Counted from the stretch's first letter, positions 22,593 to 32,695 are shown. The stretch: DNA of 64,000 nucleotides from an uncultured Pelagibacteraceae bacterium (GCA_902608975.1 CACLQI010000003.1:1-64000); one strand, 5' to 3'. Numbers and translations: made by a program. The notes: generated by a model from the sequence alone, not told the origin.

Positions 22593-23765
22593 ATGATTAA
22601 TTATATATCTGCACCATTTAAATGGTTTTTTAAACTTGAAGCAGCAAGTGGTCTTGTTCTATTGTTAGCTGCAATTATTGCACTTTTCATAAGTAATTCT
22701 AGTTTAAGTAATTTATATTTTTCAACTTTAAATGAATATTTATTTATTGGAGTTAATAATTTTGGAATAAAACTTTCTGTAATTCATTGGATAAATGATG
22801 GTTTGATGGCTATTTTCTTTTTCTTTGTAACATTGGAAATTAAAAGAGAGTTTTTACAAGGTGAATTATCTAATATTAAGCAAGCTATGTTACCAATAAT
22901 TGCTGCAGTTGGTGGAATGTTAGTGCCTGCTTTATTTTATGTGTTTATTAACTGGGGTGATAGTGAAACTTTAAATGGATGGGCAATACCTTCAGCAACA
23001 GACATTGCTTTTTCACTTGGTGTACTTTCTCTATTAGGAAAAAGAGTACCTTTGTCACTCAAAGTTTTTTTGACTGCTTTAGCAATAATTGATGACTTAG
23101 GTGCAATATTAATAATTGCATTATTTTACTCTGGTGATTTAAATATTAAATACCTAACACTAATGTTTTTAGCTTTTTTAATTTTGTTAATTATAAACAA
23201 ATTTAATATTAAAAAAATTTTACCATATTTATTTATAGGAGTGTTACTTTGGGACTTTACTCATAACTCAGGAATTCATGCAACAATAGCTGGTGTTTTA
23301 TTAGCTGCTACAATACCTCATAGAAAAAAAGAAAAAGACTTTTCTCTACTAATTAAAATAGAACACGCAATCAGCCCATATGTTGCATTTGGTATTATGC
23401 CATTGTTTGCTTTTGCAAATGCAGGTGTATCGTTAGAGGGGCTATCATTTCAATCACTACTAGATAAAGTTCCTCTAGGTATTTTATTGGGATTGTTTGT
23501 AGGTAAACAATTAGGAGTTTTTGTTTTTTCTTATGTATCTATAAAATTAAGAATTGCTCAAATGCCAAATAATTCAAATTGGTTTAATTTTTATGGTGTT
23601 GGAATTCTAACAGGTATAGGTTTTACAATGAGTCTATTTGTTGGAAATTTAGCTTTTGTAGAAAATCTACAATACATGGATGGAGTTAAAATTGGAGTTT
23701 TAACTGGATCATTATTATCAACTTTGGCTGGATACTTTCTAATATTACTTACTTCTAAAAAATAA
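22593..23765 (+). CDS. nhaA: Na+/H+ antiporter NhaA
   Basis: A 390-residue NhaA. The ion-binding Asp pair is in 'ALAIIDDLGAILIIALFYSG' near residue 162. 'HWINDGLMAIFFFFVTLEIKR', 'WAIPSATDIAFSLGVLSLLG' and 'FGIMPLFAFANAGVS' are other signature blocks, and 'GIGFTMSLFVGNLAF' is near the C-terminus. It exchanges internal Na+ for external protons, which suits a marine cell. It follows the zinc-ribbon gene by 2 nt. Confidence 0.97.
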   Translation: MINYISAPFKWFFKLEAASGLVLLLAAIIALFISNSSLSNLYFSTLNEYLFIGVNNFGIKLSVIHWINDGLMAIFFFFVTLEIKREFLQGELSNIKQAMLPIIAAVGGMLVPALFYVFINWGDSETLNGWAIPSATDIAFSLGVLSLLGKRVPLSLKVFLTALAIIDDLGAILIIALFYSGDLNIKYLTLMFLAFLILLIINKFNIKKILPYLFIGVLLWDFTHNSGIHATIAGVLLAATIPHRKKEKDFSLLIKIEHAISPYVAFGIMPLFAFANAGVSLEGLSFQSLLDKVPLGILLGLFVGKQLGVFVFSYVSIKLRIAQMPNNSNWFNFYGVGILTGIGFTMSLFVGNLAFVENLQYMDGVKIGVLTGSLLSTLAGYFLILLTSKK

Positions 23766-23774
23766 ATTATTGTT

Positions 23775-24323
23775 ATGAAAAAAATACTAATATTAGTTAT
23801 ATCTATATTTATGATTTTTTTTAAGAATTCTTCAGAAGCAACCTATGATAAGTTAATTTATGATTTTACAATTAATTCAATAACTGGTGAAGTCATTAAT
23901 TTTGCTGATTACAAAAATAAACCAATTCTTTTAGTTAATGTTGCAAGTTATTGTGGTTTTACTAGCCAATATAATGATTTACAAAAACTATGGGAAAAGT
24001 ATCAAAAAAAAAACGTGATAGTTATTGGTATTCCATCCAAATCTTTTAATCAAGAAAAAAATACAAACGAGGAAGTTAAAAATTTTTGTAAAATAAATTT
24101 TAATATAGATTTTCCTTTAACAGAAATCCATGATGTTAAAGGAAAAAATGCGCATGATATTTATAAATGGGCTAAAAAAAATTATGGAAAAGGAGCTATT
24201 CCAAAATGGAACTTTCATAAAATTCTTATAGATAAAAATGGTAAAATTATTGATACCTTTGTATCTTTTACTAATCCTATGTCTAATAAAATTATAAATG
24301 TTATTGAGAAAATTCTTAAATAG
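23775..24323 (+). CDS. Glutathione peroxidase family protein, exported
   Basis: A 182-residue cysteine-type glutathione peroxidase. Residues 1-22 are a hydrophobic signal peptide. The peroxidatic Cys is in 'LLVNVASYCGFTSQY', the Gln-equivalent region is 'VIGIPSKSFNQEK', and the Trp-Asn pair is in 'IPKWNFHKILID'. There is no selenocysteine codon. It reduces peroxides, probably in the periplasm and with thioredoxin-like donors. It is 9 nt after nhaA and convergent with the epimerase gene, overlapping by 8 nt. Confidence 0.9.
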   Translation: MKKILILVISIFMIFFKNSSEATYDKLIYDFTINSITGEVINFADYKNKPILLVNVASYCGFTSQYNDLQKLWEKYQKKNVIVIGIPSKSFNQEKNTNEEVKNFCKINFNIDFPLTEIHDVKGKNAHDIYKWAKKNYGKGAIPKWNFHKILIDKNGKIIDTFVSFTNPMSNKIINVIEKILK

Positions 24324-25197
24324 TTTTATTTATAAATTTTTCTATGTAATTTTTAAGACTTTCTTTACCAAAATATTTATATACTTTATTCGATAAATTC
24401 ATATTTGTTAGCGCAGACGCATATCTTTCACCAGGACGTTTTGGTAGAAATTTAATTCTTGATTTAAACATTTTTGCTACATTTAAAATTGAATAACTTT
24501 TGTGGTGAGCTATACTGTAATGTCTGCATCGTTTCTTTTTCCATGCCAAATAACAAACTTCAACAGTATCATTAATATGTGTAAATCTTCTTGTTTGTGT
24601 ACCAGGTCTTACTATAGGAAGTGGTTTATTTTTTTGATAATAATTTTCAAAAATTCCAATTACAGTTGACATTTTACCTTCACAAATTTGATTTGGACCA
24701 TAAACATTATAAAAATAAATTACTTCATACTTAAAATTGAACCATTTTTTAAGATTTTCCAGTAGCTCAAGATTTTTTGCTTTAGTAAAAGCGTAAGGTG
24801 ATAAATTTTTATCGTTGCCTTTATTGCCTAAAGTTGCCGATGTAGCTGAATATATAAGTTTTACATTATTTTTTAAACAGTAATTAAAAACAGCATTACT
24901 TCCTATAGTATTTGAATCTATGCATTCATTCATTTTAATAAAACTTTGATAAATTCTTGCAAATTCACCAAAATGAAATATGGAACATATTTCTTTATTT
25001 TTTAATAAAGCAAAAATATTTTTTGTATCGCCTTTGATATAATTAATTCTTTTTGATTTGATGTGGTTTTTTTTAAAACCTGATGAATAATTATCAATAC
25101 TGATAATCTTAAATTTTGTTTTTTTTAATAAAAGATTTATTAAATTACTCCCTACAAAACCTGCACCACCTGTTACTACAATATGTTTTTTTTTCAT
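24316..25197 (-). CDS. NAD-dependent sugar epimerase (GalE-like)
   Basis: A 293-residue extended short-chain dehydrogenase. 'VVTGGAGFVGSNLINLL' is the NAD loop, 'LIYSATSATLG' holds the catalytic Ser/Thr, 'SPYAFTKAKNLEL' the Tyr-x-x-x-Lys pair, and 'VYGPNQ' the substrate-binding block. It most resembles UDP-glucose 4-epimerases, but substrate choice cannot be settled. It starts directly after the stop of the upstream MBL gene and ends the metG-tatD-MBL operon. Confidence 0.85.
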   Translation of the reverse strand: MKKKHIVVTGGAGFVGSNLINLLLKKTKFKIISIDNYSSGFKKNHIKSKRINYIKGDTKNIFALLKNKEICSIFHFGEFARIYQSFIKMNECIDSNTIGSNAVFNYCLKNNVKLIYSATSATLGNKGNDKNLSPYAFTKAKNLELLENLKKWFNFKYEVIYFYNVYGPNQICEGKMSTVIGIFENYYQKNKPLPIVRPGTQTRRFTHINDTVEVCYLAWKKKRCRHYSIAHHKSYSILNVAKMFKSRIKFLPKRPGERYASALTNMNLSNKVYKYFGKESLKNYIEKFINKTI

Positions 25198-25971
25198 TTA
25201 AATATAAAATGATAATCCGTCGTAAGCTGGTTTTACATTCTTCGGAAGAATTTTCAATAAATAATTATAATCAAGATCTGAATGTAAATTCGTTAAAATT
25301 GTTTTTTTTGGTTTAATTTTTTTAACTAAATAAAGCACATCATCAAGATTAAAATGAGATGGATGTGGAGCCATTTTTAGACAATCTACAACAAAATAAT
25401 TTAAATTAAAAAAATGCTTTAAGTCCTTTTTATAAATTTTATTTACGTCACTAGCATATGCACACGTATCATTAATAATAAATGCTAGGCAATTAATATT
25501 ACCATGTTTTACTTCAATAGATTTTATTTTAATTTTTTTTTTTTTATACGTAAAAATAATTTTTTTTTTAAACTTTTTAAAATTTAAAATTGCAGGATAA
25601 TTAGTTTTATCAATAAAACAGTAAGAAAAGTTTTTTTTTAAATATGTTTTTGTATAAGAATTTGTATAAACATCAATTTTTTTTCTTTGCTTTAAATAAA
25701 AGATTCTTAAATCATTAATACCATGCGTTTGATCTCCATGAGAGTGACTGTAAAAAACACTACTAACATTTTTTACCTTTTCTCTAATTAGTTGAGTTCT
25801 TAAATCAGGTGATGTATCAAATAGTATTGTAAAATTTTTATTAGAAATCATTGCAGAGCATCTTGTTCTATAATTTTTCTTTTGTTGTGGGTTACAGTTC
25901 CCCCAGTTACCATCGGCTCTAGGCACACCCAGCGAGCTACCACACCCCAAAATAGTGAATTTGATTGGCAT
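25198..25971 (-). CDS. MBL-fold metallo-hydrolase (PhnP-like)
   Basis: A 257-residue metallo-beta-lactamase-fold enzyme. 'FTILGCGSSLGVPRADG' is the N-terminal signature, and two metals are bound by 'SHSHGDQTHGINDLR' (H-x-H-x-D-x-x-H), 'VKHG' and 'CAYASDVN'. The family includes PhnP-type cyclic phosphodiesterases. The metG-tatD-MBL order is common in alphaproteobacteria, though the substrate is unsettled. It overlaps tatD by 1 nt. Confidence 0.85.
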   Translation of the reverse strand: MPIKFTILGCGSSLGVPRADGNWGNCNPQQKKNYRTRCSAMISNKNFTILFDTSPDLRTQLIREKVKNVSSVFYSHSHGDQTHGINDLRIFYLKQRKKIDVYTNSYTKTYLKKNFSYCFIDKTNYPAILNFKKFKKKIIFTYKKKKIKIKSIEVKHGNINCLAFIINDTCAYASDVNKIYKKDLKHFFNLNYFVVDCLKMAPHPSHFNLDDVLYLVKKIKPKKTILTNLHSDLDYNYLLKILPKNVKPAYDGLSFYI

Positions 25972-26735
25972 TAACTAAAAAATAAACTATTAAAATTGTT
26001 TGTTGTAATTATATCTAGTTCGTTTTCATCAATTTTTTTAATATCGGCTAATTTTTTTAAAGTATATTTTATATAAGAAGGTTGATTTTTTTTTCCTCTC
26101 ATAGGCACAGGAGATAAAAAAGGACTATCAGTTTCTATTAATAATTTATTAGATGGAATTTCTTTAAAGGTCATTTGTAACTCAGAACTATTTTTAAAGG
26201 TAATGATACCACTAGCAGAAAAAAATGCATCAAGGGATAATAGTTTATTCATAAAGTTTTTAGAACCAGTATAGCAATGCATTAAAATTTTAATTTTTTT
26301 TTTTTTATTATATGCATTTAGAATATCAAAAGTTTCATTTTCAGCATTTCTAGAATGGACAACTAGTGGAATATTTAAATTTAAAGATGCTTCTATATGA
26401 TTTTTAAAACTTTTAATTTGTGATTCTTTGTCGCTATTATTGTAAAAAAAATCAAGTCCTGTTTCACCTACTCCAATAATTTTTTTATTCTCTTTTATGG
26501 GTTTAATTATTTCCTCAGGAGCTAATATACTATCTTTTGTTTCATGAGGATGTATACCAAATGTTCCATAAATCATATTATCATATTTTATTATAGTAAT
26601 AATATTTTCAAAACTTTTAACTGTAGTGCATATAGTTAGTATTTTCTCTACACCATTTTTTTTAGAATTCAAAATAACTTCATTTAAATTTTTAAAAAGT
26701 GGTTCGTGGTCTAAATGACAGTGTGAATCAATCAT
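25971..26735 (-). CDS. tatD: TatD-family metal-dependent DNase
   Basis: A 254-residue TIM-barrel hydrolase. 'MIDSHCHLDHEP' gives the H-x-H metal site, 'IGVGETGLDFFY' the Glu, 'PLVVHSRNAE' and 'ILMHCYTGS' two more His, and 'LLIETDSPFLSP' the Asp. It is probably a 3'-5' nuclease. It lies between metG (4-nt overlap) and the MBL gene (1-nt overlap). Confidence 0.93.
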   Translation of the reverse strand: MIDSHCHLDHEPLFKNLNEVILNSKKNGVEKILTICTTVKSFENIITIIKYDNMIYGTFGIHPHETKDSILAPEEIIKPIKENKKIIGVGETGLDFFYNNSDKESQIKSFKNHIEASLNLNIPLVVHSRNAENETFDILNAYNKKKKIKILMHCYTGSKNFMNKLLSLDAFFSASGIITFKNSSELQMTFKEIPSNKLLIETDSPFLSPVPMRGKKNQPSYIKYTLKKLADIKKIDENELDIITTNNFNSLFFS

Positions 26736-28267
26736 AATTTTTCAATCTTTTTAAATAGTATATTTATTTTATTAATTTTTTGACCCTTTTTTAGAAAATT
26801 ATTATTCTTTATACTCTCAAAAGAAATTTTGTCTTCATTAATATTGAAAACTTTAAGCACCTTCATGGAAGTATCGGGAATTATTGGATATAATAAAATT
26901 GAAATTTTCCTAATTAACTCTAAAGAAACATATACTATTGTATTTAGCCTATCAATATCATTTTTTTTTTTCCAAGGTTCTTCATCATTAAAATACTTAT
27001 TGGAAGCAAAGAGACGTTCGATTATATAGTTAACATAAGAATTTATATCTTGTTTGTTAGTATACTCTATAAGATTATTATAATTATCTTTGAAATTATC
27101 TAAAATTTTTAAGTCTGTATTGGAAAAACTGATATTTTTTGGAACTTCAGAGTTAAGGTTTTTTTCATTAAATGCTGTAACACGTTGACATAAGTTTCCA
27201 TAATTATTTGCTAAATCACTATTAATACAATTTTCTAATTTTTCTTTAGAAATATTTCCATCATTTCCAAACGATACTTCTTTAATTAAATAATATCTTA
27301 ATGGATCTAAACCATATTTTTTAATAATTTCAATTGGATCTAAAATATTACCCTTTGATTTAGACATTTTTTCTTCACCCGATAAAATCCAGCCATGGCC
27401 ATAAACTCTTTTGGGGGGTGGTATATCTGCCGCTAAAAGAAAAGCTGGCCAATAAACTGCATGAAATCTTAAAATATCTTTCCCAATTAAGTGTACTGTT
27501 GCTGGCCAGAATTTTTTGTAAAGATTGTTACTTATATCTGGATAGTTTAAAGCGCTTAAATAGTTTGTTAATGCATCAAGCCAAACATATATAACATGTT
27601 CGCTATTAGATGGAACCTTGATTCCCCAAGAAAAAGATTTTCTACTTACTGATAAATCTTTTAAACCTCCTTTAACAAAACTAATTACTTCATTTTTTCT
27701 GCTTATAGGTAAAATGAATTCTGGGTTTTCATCGTAAAACTTTAGAAGTGGCTTTTCCCATTTCGATAACTTAAAAAAATATGACTCTTCCTCAAGCCAT
27801 TCAACATCGGAAGCAGATATTTTTGCTTTTTTGACACCATCAATATTTTCAATTTCTTCTTCAGAGTAAAAAGCTTCATCTGAAACTGAGTACCAGCCGG
27901 AATATTTAGATAAATAAATTTCATTTTTTTTTTCAAGAATTTTCCATAAATTTTCTACTGATTTAAAATGTCTGCTTTCTGTTGTTCTGATAAAATCATT
28001 ATTTGAAAGATTTAATGTTTTAGATAGATCTCTAAAAGTAACACTAATTTCATCACAAAAAACTTTTGGATCCTTACCTTTGCTTTCAGCCGCTCTTTGA
28101 ATTTTTAAACCATGTTCATCGGTTCCGGTTAAAAAGAAAACATTTGACCCTTGAATTTTTTTAACACGAGCAAAAAAATCTGCAATTATGCTTGAATAAG
28201 CATGCCCCATATGAGGCTTTGCAGATGGATAATAAATAGGTGTAGTTATATAAAAATTTTCAGCCAT
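26732..28267 (-). CDS. metG: Methionyl-tRNA synthetase
   Basis: A 511-residue class I synthetase of the shorter MetG type without the C-terminal tRNA-binding domain. The HIGH-type site is 'PSAKPHMGHAYSSIIADF', and the KMSKS loop is 'EEKMSKSKGNILDP' near residue 300. An anticodon-binding helical domain follows. The connective insert has no four-Cys zinc knuckle, as in the zinc-free MetG class. It overlaps holB by 8 nt and tatD by 4 nt. Confidence 0.96.
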   Translation of the reverse strand: MAENFYITTPIYYPSAKPHMGHAYSSIIADFFARVKKIQGSNVFFLTGTDEHGLKIQRAAESKGKDPKVFCDEISVTFRDLSKTLNLSNNDFIRTTESRHFKSVENLWKILEKKNEIYLSKYSGWYSVSDEAFYSEEEIENIDGVKKAKISASDVEWLEEESYFFKLSKWEKPLLKFYDENPEFILPISRKNEVISFVKGGLKDLSVSRKSFSWGIKVPSNSEHVIYVWLDALTNYLSALNYPDISNNLYKKFWPATVHLIGKDILRFHAVYWPAFLLAADIPPPKRVYGHGWILSGEEKMSKSKGNILDPIEIIKKYGLDPLRYYLIKEVSFGNDGNISKEKLENCINSDLANNYGNLCQRVTAFNEKNLNSEVPKNISFSNTDLKILDNFKDNYNNLIEYTNKQDINSYVNYIIERLFASNKYFNDEEPWKKKNDIDRLNTIVYVSLELIRKISILLYPIIPDTSMKVLKVFNINEDKISFESIKNNNFLKKGQKINKINILFKKIEKL

Positions 28268-29198
28268 TTAATATTTTTGTTTTAAACTCCATAAATAGGT
28301 TTTCACTATTTAAATTAAATTTATTAGAATTATAGGTCATTTTATTAAATTTATTATAAAATAAAATAATATTTTCTTTTGATGTTGATTCGTTTAAAAT
28401 TTTTAAAAAGTATAATTGTATAAAATTATAAATATAATATTTAATAAAATTGTTTTTTTTATAATAACCATCGTTAATTAATAAAAATAAAAATGACTTT
28501 AAAGTAAATTTTGTTAGATCAATATCATTATCTTTTGAAAATTTAACAATGTTTATGATTTCACCTGGGGTATTGTAGTAACTAACGAGATCATAACTTA
28601 TATAATCAAATATATTAGCTCCTAAAATTGAATTAGCTATTTCAATTGATTGGTTAAATTTAAGATTTAATTTAAAAGTTAAACATCTAGACTTTAATGT
28701 ACTTTTGATACTTTTTTTGCTGTCATGCGATAATAAAAAAAAAAGATTTTCATTAGGTTCCTCTATAACTTTAAGTAATGCATTAAGAGAATTTACATTA
28801 AGATTTTCCACATTATCTATAAAAACAAATCTTGGCTTGCTATTTAAACTAGATTTATTTGTGTAGCTAAACATTTCCCTAACTTGCGAAATTTCAATAT
28901 TATTTTTATCATTAATCGTATCAATCAAATAAAAGTTGGGATGCGATTGATTTTTAATTAATTTAAATGATTTATTTTCCATACAAATAGTATTATTAGC
29001 TAAATTATATTTAAACTCTTCTTCTTGAGAAAAAATATAATTTATAAAGTGATATATCAAAGTGGATTTTCCACTACCCTTTGGTCCACTTAATAATATT
29101 TTATTTGATAGATTGTTACTATGAAAAAGCTTAACGAGTTCATTTAAATATTCACTTAAACCGTATAAATTACATTGTAGTTTTGGATTGTTATTCAT
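28260..29198 (-). CDS. holB: DNA polymerase III delta-prime subunit
   Basis: A 312-residue clamp-loader protein. The P-loop is '[17 protein letters not shown]' near residue 40, 'RFVFIDNVENLNVNSLNALLKVIEEP' is the Walker B/SRC region, and 'STLKSRCLTFKL' is the sensor block (S-x-x-S-R-C). The C-terminal domain is poorly conserved, as usual. Its place between tmk and metG is the standard alphaproteobacterial one, with 4- and 8-nt overlaps. Confidence 0.93.
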   Translation of the reverse strand: MNNNPKLQCNLYGLSEYLNELVKLFHSNNLSNKILLSGPKGSGKSTLIYHFINYIFSQEEEFKYNLANNTICMENKSFKLIKNQSHPNFYLIDTINDKNNIEISQVREMFSYTNKSSLNSKPRFVFIDNVENLNVNSLNALLKVIEEPNENLFFLLSHDSKKSIKSTLKSRCLTFKLNLKFNQSIEIANSILGANIFDYISYDLVSYYNTPGEIINIVKFSKDNDIDLTKFTLKSFLFLLINDGYYKKNNFIKYYIYNFIQLYFLKILNESTSKENIILFYNKFNKMTYNSNKFNLNSENLFMEFKTKILNG

Positions 29199-29812
29199 TT
29201 TGTTAACTTTTTAAATTCAGAAATTATAATTTTTTTATTTGTTAATATACTTTTATTAGAATCAATAATTTTATACTTATTTTTATTTTTTGCATATAAT
29301 TTTAAATATCCATTTTGCACCTTAGTGTAAAAACTCATTTTAAATTTATCATATCTGTTTAAAGTCTTACGTTTTAATAATCTGTTTTTCATATTTTTTT
29401 TACTTACTAAATTTAAAAATGTAAGATTAGTTTTAAAATTTTTTAAAAGAAAACTATTAATAGAATTTATTAAATTTATGTTAATACCCATACCATAATG
29501 TTGGTAAGCTAGTGTAGAATCTGTAAATCTATCAATTAATATAACTTTTTTTTTATAATTTTTTATAAGTAAATTTTGTAAATTCTCATTTCTTGCAGCT
29601 AAATATAAAAGTAGGTCAGTGTTTTTGTGAAATTTAGATTTGTTATTAAGAATTAGTTTCCTTATTTTTTCTGAATTAAAATGGCCTCCGGGTTCTCTGA
29701 TTTTTATAAATTTAATTTTTCTTTTTTTTAAAAAATTAGACAAGTGTTTTATGTGTAAAGTTTTACCTGAACCTTCAACACCTTCAAAAACGACTATAGG
29801 TTTTTTATACAT
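29195..29812 (-). CDS. tmk: Thymidylate kinase
   Basis: A 205-residue dTMP kinase. The P-loop is 'VVFEGVEGSGKTLHIKHL', the family motif is 'IKIREPGGHFNSEKIR', and the D-R-(F/Y) block is 'VILIDRFTDSTLAYQHYG'. The lid region 'NRLLKRKTLNRYDKF' is Lys/Arg-rich. It makes dTDP for DNA synthesis. It overlaps the carboxypeptidase gene by 8 nt and holB by 4 nt. Confidence 0.95.
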   Translation of the reverse strand: MYKKPIVVFEGVEGSGKTLHIKHLSNFLKKRKIKFIKIREPGGHFNSEKIRKLILNNKSKFHKNTDLLLYLAARNENLQNLLIKNYKKKVILIDRFTDSTLAYQHYGMGININLINSINSFLLKNFKTNLTFLNLVSKKNMKNRLLKRKTLNRYDKFKMSFYTKVQNGYLKLYAKNKNKYKIIDSNKSILTNKKIIISEFKKLTK

Positions 29813-30956
29813 CGCCCCAGATTAAATAGTTTATTGACTTTATTAACCTGTTAATAATGTTTAATTTTTTAATGTCTTCAAACGCTAAAACTTCATATTC
29901 GTTTATTATTTCATCTTTATAAAAAATTTTTAAAATACCTAAAACATCATTTTTTTTAATAGGTGCTTTTACTGGCCCTTGATATTCAACTACAGCTTTA
30001 AGATATCTTTTTCTAGCTTTTGGAATTGTTTTGTATACGTTTTTATTAACATAAACTTTAACTTTATCTTTATTTCCCAACCAAACATCCAATTCTGTTA
30101 ATTCAGAATCTTTTTTTACTATCTCGATCAAATCGAAATGTGTCCTGCCCCATGCAAGTAGTTTTGCAGATTCTCTCGATCTCTCTTTTTTAGTTTTAAA
30201 TCCGCTAGCTACAGCAATTAATCTTCTATTCTTTCTATATATCGATGATGCTAGAGAATATTTTTCTACAGCCAAATACCCAGTTTTAATTCCGTCGGCA
30301 CCTATATTTTTGTATAATAATGGATTTCTATTTCCTTGGGTAATTGGATCTCCTCCTGTTCTGTCCCATGTAAATTCTTTTTCTTTAAAATATTCATAAT
30401 AGCTTGGATAATTTTTTATAAGATAGTTTGACATCAACAAAATATCTCTGACCGTTGAATAATTGTCAGGATCGTTTATTCCTGATGAGTTAGAAAAATT
30501 TGTATTATTCATTCCTATTTCTTTTGCTTTTGATGTCATCAAAACAGCAAATTCTTCTTCAGATCCAGCTATACCTTCCGCAAGAGCTACACATGCATCA
30601 TTACCAGATGCAACGATTATACCTTTTAATAAATTTTCTACTGAAACTTCGTCATTTACCATTATAAACATTGATGAAAAACCAGCTTGGGATAAACGCC
30701 ATGCATTTTCTGATATCATAAACTTATCGTCTAAACTTAAATCACCTTTTTTAATTAACTCAAATGCTATTATTGAAGTCATAATTTTAGTCATAGATGC
30801 GGGATAGATTTCTCTGTCTGCATCTTTTTCAAAAAGTATCTCACCAGATTGGTAGTCTTGAAGAATTACAGTAGGAGCTTTTATGTCAAATTTAGCAATT
30901 GCAAAAGTGCTTATTAATAAATTGAATAAAATAAAATATAATAAATGCTTAATCAT
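29805..30956 (-). CDS. D-alanyl-D-alanine carboxypeptidase (DacA/PBP5 type)
   Basis: A 383-residue penicillin-binding protein that trims peptidoglycan stem peptides in the periplasm. Signal peptide at residues 1-22 ('LLISTFAIA'), catalytic 'ASMTKIMTS' (S-x-x-K), 'VASGNDACVAL' (S-x-N) and 'GIKTGYLAVE' (K-T-G). The PBP5 C-terminal domain ends in an amphipathic helix ('IINRLIKSINYLIW') for membrane attachment. It lies in a cell-wall operon with a SPOR lipoprotein and MltB. Confidence 0.95.
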   Translation of the reverse strand: MIKHLLYFILFNLLISTFAIAKFDIKAPTVILQDYQSGEILFEKDADREIYPASMTKIMTSIIAFELIKKGDLSLDDKFMISENAWRLSQAGFSSMFIMVNDEVSVENLLKGIIVASGNDACVALAEGIAGSEEEFAVLMTSKAKEIGMNNTNFSNSSGINDPDNYSTVRDILLMSNYLIKNYPSYYEYFKEKEFTWDRTGGDPITQGNRNPLLYKNIGADGIKTGYLAVEKYSLASSIYRKNRRLIAVASGFKTKKERSRESAKLLAWGRTHFDLIEIVKKDSELTELDVWLGNKDKVKVYVNKNVYKTIPKARKRYLKAVVEYQGPVKAPIKKNDVLGILKIFYKDEIINEYEVLAFEDIKKLNIINRLIKSINYLIWGDV

Positions 30957-31704
30957 TTTTAATAATTTCTATATTTTCAAAGTTTAGCATATTTATATCA
31001 TTAAATGTTTTTTTTAGAGTGATTAAGTCATCAAATGGACCTAAAAAAACTCTGTAATTTGTTTCAGAAAGAGATTTAAGGTTAATTTTATCAACTGTAG
31101 TCTCCTCTTTAATTCTTTCTATCATTAAATTAGCTGAATCAATAAAATAAAAATCCGCAATTTTAATTATATATGAGAATTTATTTTTATTAACTTTTTT
31201 TACCATTTTTTTATTTGAACTTAAATCATTAATACTTATAGATTCAACTGGAGCTTTATTTGCGACTTTTTTCTCTTCTTCAAAAGTTTTTGCTTTTTTT
31301 GCAACAAAAGAAGAATTGTTTAATATTTCAGTAATTTCAATATAAGGCTCTTTTAAATCTAATTCAATAGCTGTTGCTATACGTTTTGTTATCACGGAAT
31401 TGTTAAAATTTGGATATTTCGAATTTTTTCCAACTTTAACAATTATAGATTTATTATTCATATTATTTTTAATCTTCACTGTTGACCCTTTTTTTAAATT
31501 TTTCTGAAGAACTACCAAATCTCTATCGTCTAATTTTGATGATATAATTTTTTTTTCGTAAAGCTTGTAATCATAAACTAAAGCAAAACCATTATTTTTA
31601 AATCCAGATTTAATTGATCTTTCATCTACTTTATTAGTAGTTTTATTAATTGAACAAGAGTTTATCAGAATAAGAAATAAAAATATAAAAAATTTATAAT
31701 TCAT
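30949..31704 (-). CDS. RlpA-like SPOR-domain lipoprotein
   Basis: A 251-residue lipoprotein with signal peptide and lipobox 'LILINSCS'. The middle (about 40-135) looks like a reduced RlpA/double-psi barrel: 'LKKGSTVKIKNNMNNKSIIVKVG' and 'ITKRIATAIEL'. The C-terminus (about 175-250) is a SPOR domain ('YIIKIADFYFIDSANLMIERI', 'YRVFLGPFDD') that binds denuded septal glycan. The catalytic Asp and His of RlpA are not evident, so it may bind without cutting. It overlaps both neighbours by 8-11 nt. Confidence 0.78.
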   Translation of the reverse strand: MNYKFFIFLFLILINSCSINKTTNKVDERSIKSGFKNNGFALVYDYKLYEKKIISSKLDDRDLVVLQKNLKKGSTVKIKNNMNNKSIIVKVGKNSKYPNFNNSVITKRIATAIELDLKEPYIEITEILNNSSFVAKKAKTFEEEKKVANKAPVESISINDLSSNKKMVKKVNKNKFSYIIKIADFYFIDSANLMIERIKEETTVDKINLKSLSETNYRVFLGPFDDLITLKKTFNDINMLNFENIEIIKND

Positions 31705-32695
31705 TAGATATTTTATCTTTTAATGTGCAAACAGCTAAAGCAAATCTTAACGAGCGGTTCCATTTTAAAATTAATTCATAATTATCAAATGTTAAATATG
31801 CAGGTGCCAAATTTTCTGCATCAGGAATAATATCTTTATCGGGAGTTATCACTCCTATTATAACTTTATCAGATAATTTTAATTTTTCATTATTTAATAT
31901 ATATTTTTTAATTTTATTATAACTAGTTTTGTTTTTGATTTTTCTCGCTGAAGTATTTAAATATTTTTTTGGTATTTTATTTGAAAGTTTAGCACTTTTA
32001 AAACATGTATTATTTTTTTTCCATCCAATTTTATTGATATAATTAGCAGCAGAAGCAAACGAATCTTCTATTTCTTTTAATTGAATTACACTGTTATTGT
32101 CATAATCAATAGCATAACTTTTTATTGTTGACGGCATAAACTGAAAATTTCCAAATGCTCCAGCCCATGAACCATAAAGTATGTTATAGTCAATTATACC
32201 TTGATCTATTAATTGAAGAATTGTTATTAATTCACTAGTAAAAAAATCTCTTCTTCTTTTATCATAACTTAATGTAGCAAGTGATGATAAAATATCCATT
32301 TTTCCAAGATATTTTCCAAAATTAGTTTCTATGCCCATAAGTGCTAATAATAATTCTTTTTCAACCAAAAATTCTTTTTCTACTTGATCTATCAATTTTT
32401 TATTTTGTTTATAAATTTTAATAGCATTTTTAACTTTTTTAGATGAGGTTCTTTTGCTTATATATGTTTTTGTATCTTCATAAAATTCAGGTTGAAATCT
32501 ATCATACTCTATAACCTTAGGATTAAATTTAACTTTAGACATAGATATATTAAAAGTTTGTTCTGAAATTCCATTTTTAATAGCAAGTTTTTTAAATGAT
32601 TTAAGCCATATATCAAAGCTTTCGTCGGCAGCGTATACATTTGAGAGAAATGTAATATAAAAGAAAATTAATAAAATTTTATAAATTTTTTTCAT
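31694..32695 (-). CDS. mltB: Lytic murein transglycosylase, MltB family
   Basis: A 333-residue MltB-type enzyme that cleaves peptidoglycan glycan strands. There is a signal peptide at 1-22. The catalytic Glu is in 'ALMGIETNFGKYLG' near residue 125, followed by 'SWAGAFGNFQFMPSTIKSYA', the family's substrate-groove block. It is the first of three wall genes (mltB, SPOR lipoprotein, carboxypeptidase) that run into tmk-holB-metG. It overlaps rarD by 17 nt. Confidence 0.93.
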   Translation of the reverse strand: MKKIYKILLIFFYITFLSNVYAADESFDIWLKSFKKLAIKNGISEQTFNISMSKVKFNPKVIEYDRFQPEFYEDTKTYISKRTSSKKVKNAIKIYKQNKKLIDQVEKEFLVEKELLLALMGIETNFGKYLGKMDILSSLATLSYDKRRRDFFTSELITILQLIDQGIIDYNILYGSWAGAFGNFQFMPSTIKSYAIDYDNNSVIQLKEIEDSFASAANYINKIGWKKNNTCFKSAKLSNKIPKKYLNTSARKIKNKTSYNKIKKYILNNEKLKLSDKVIIGVITPDKDIIPDAENLAPAYLTFDNYELILKWNRSLRFALAVCTLKDKISNEL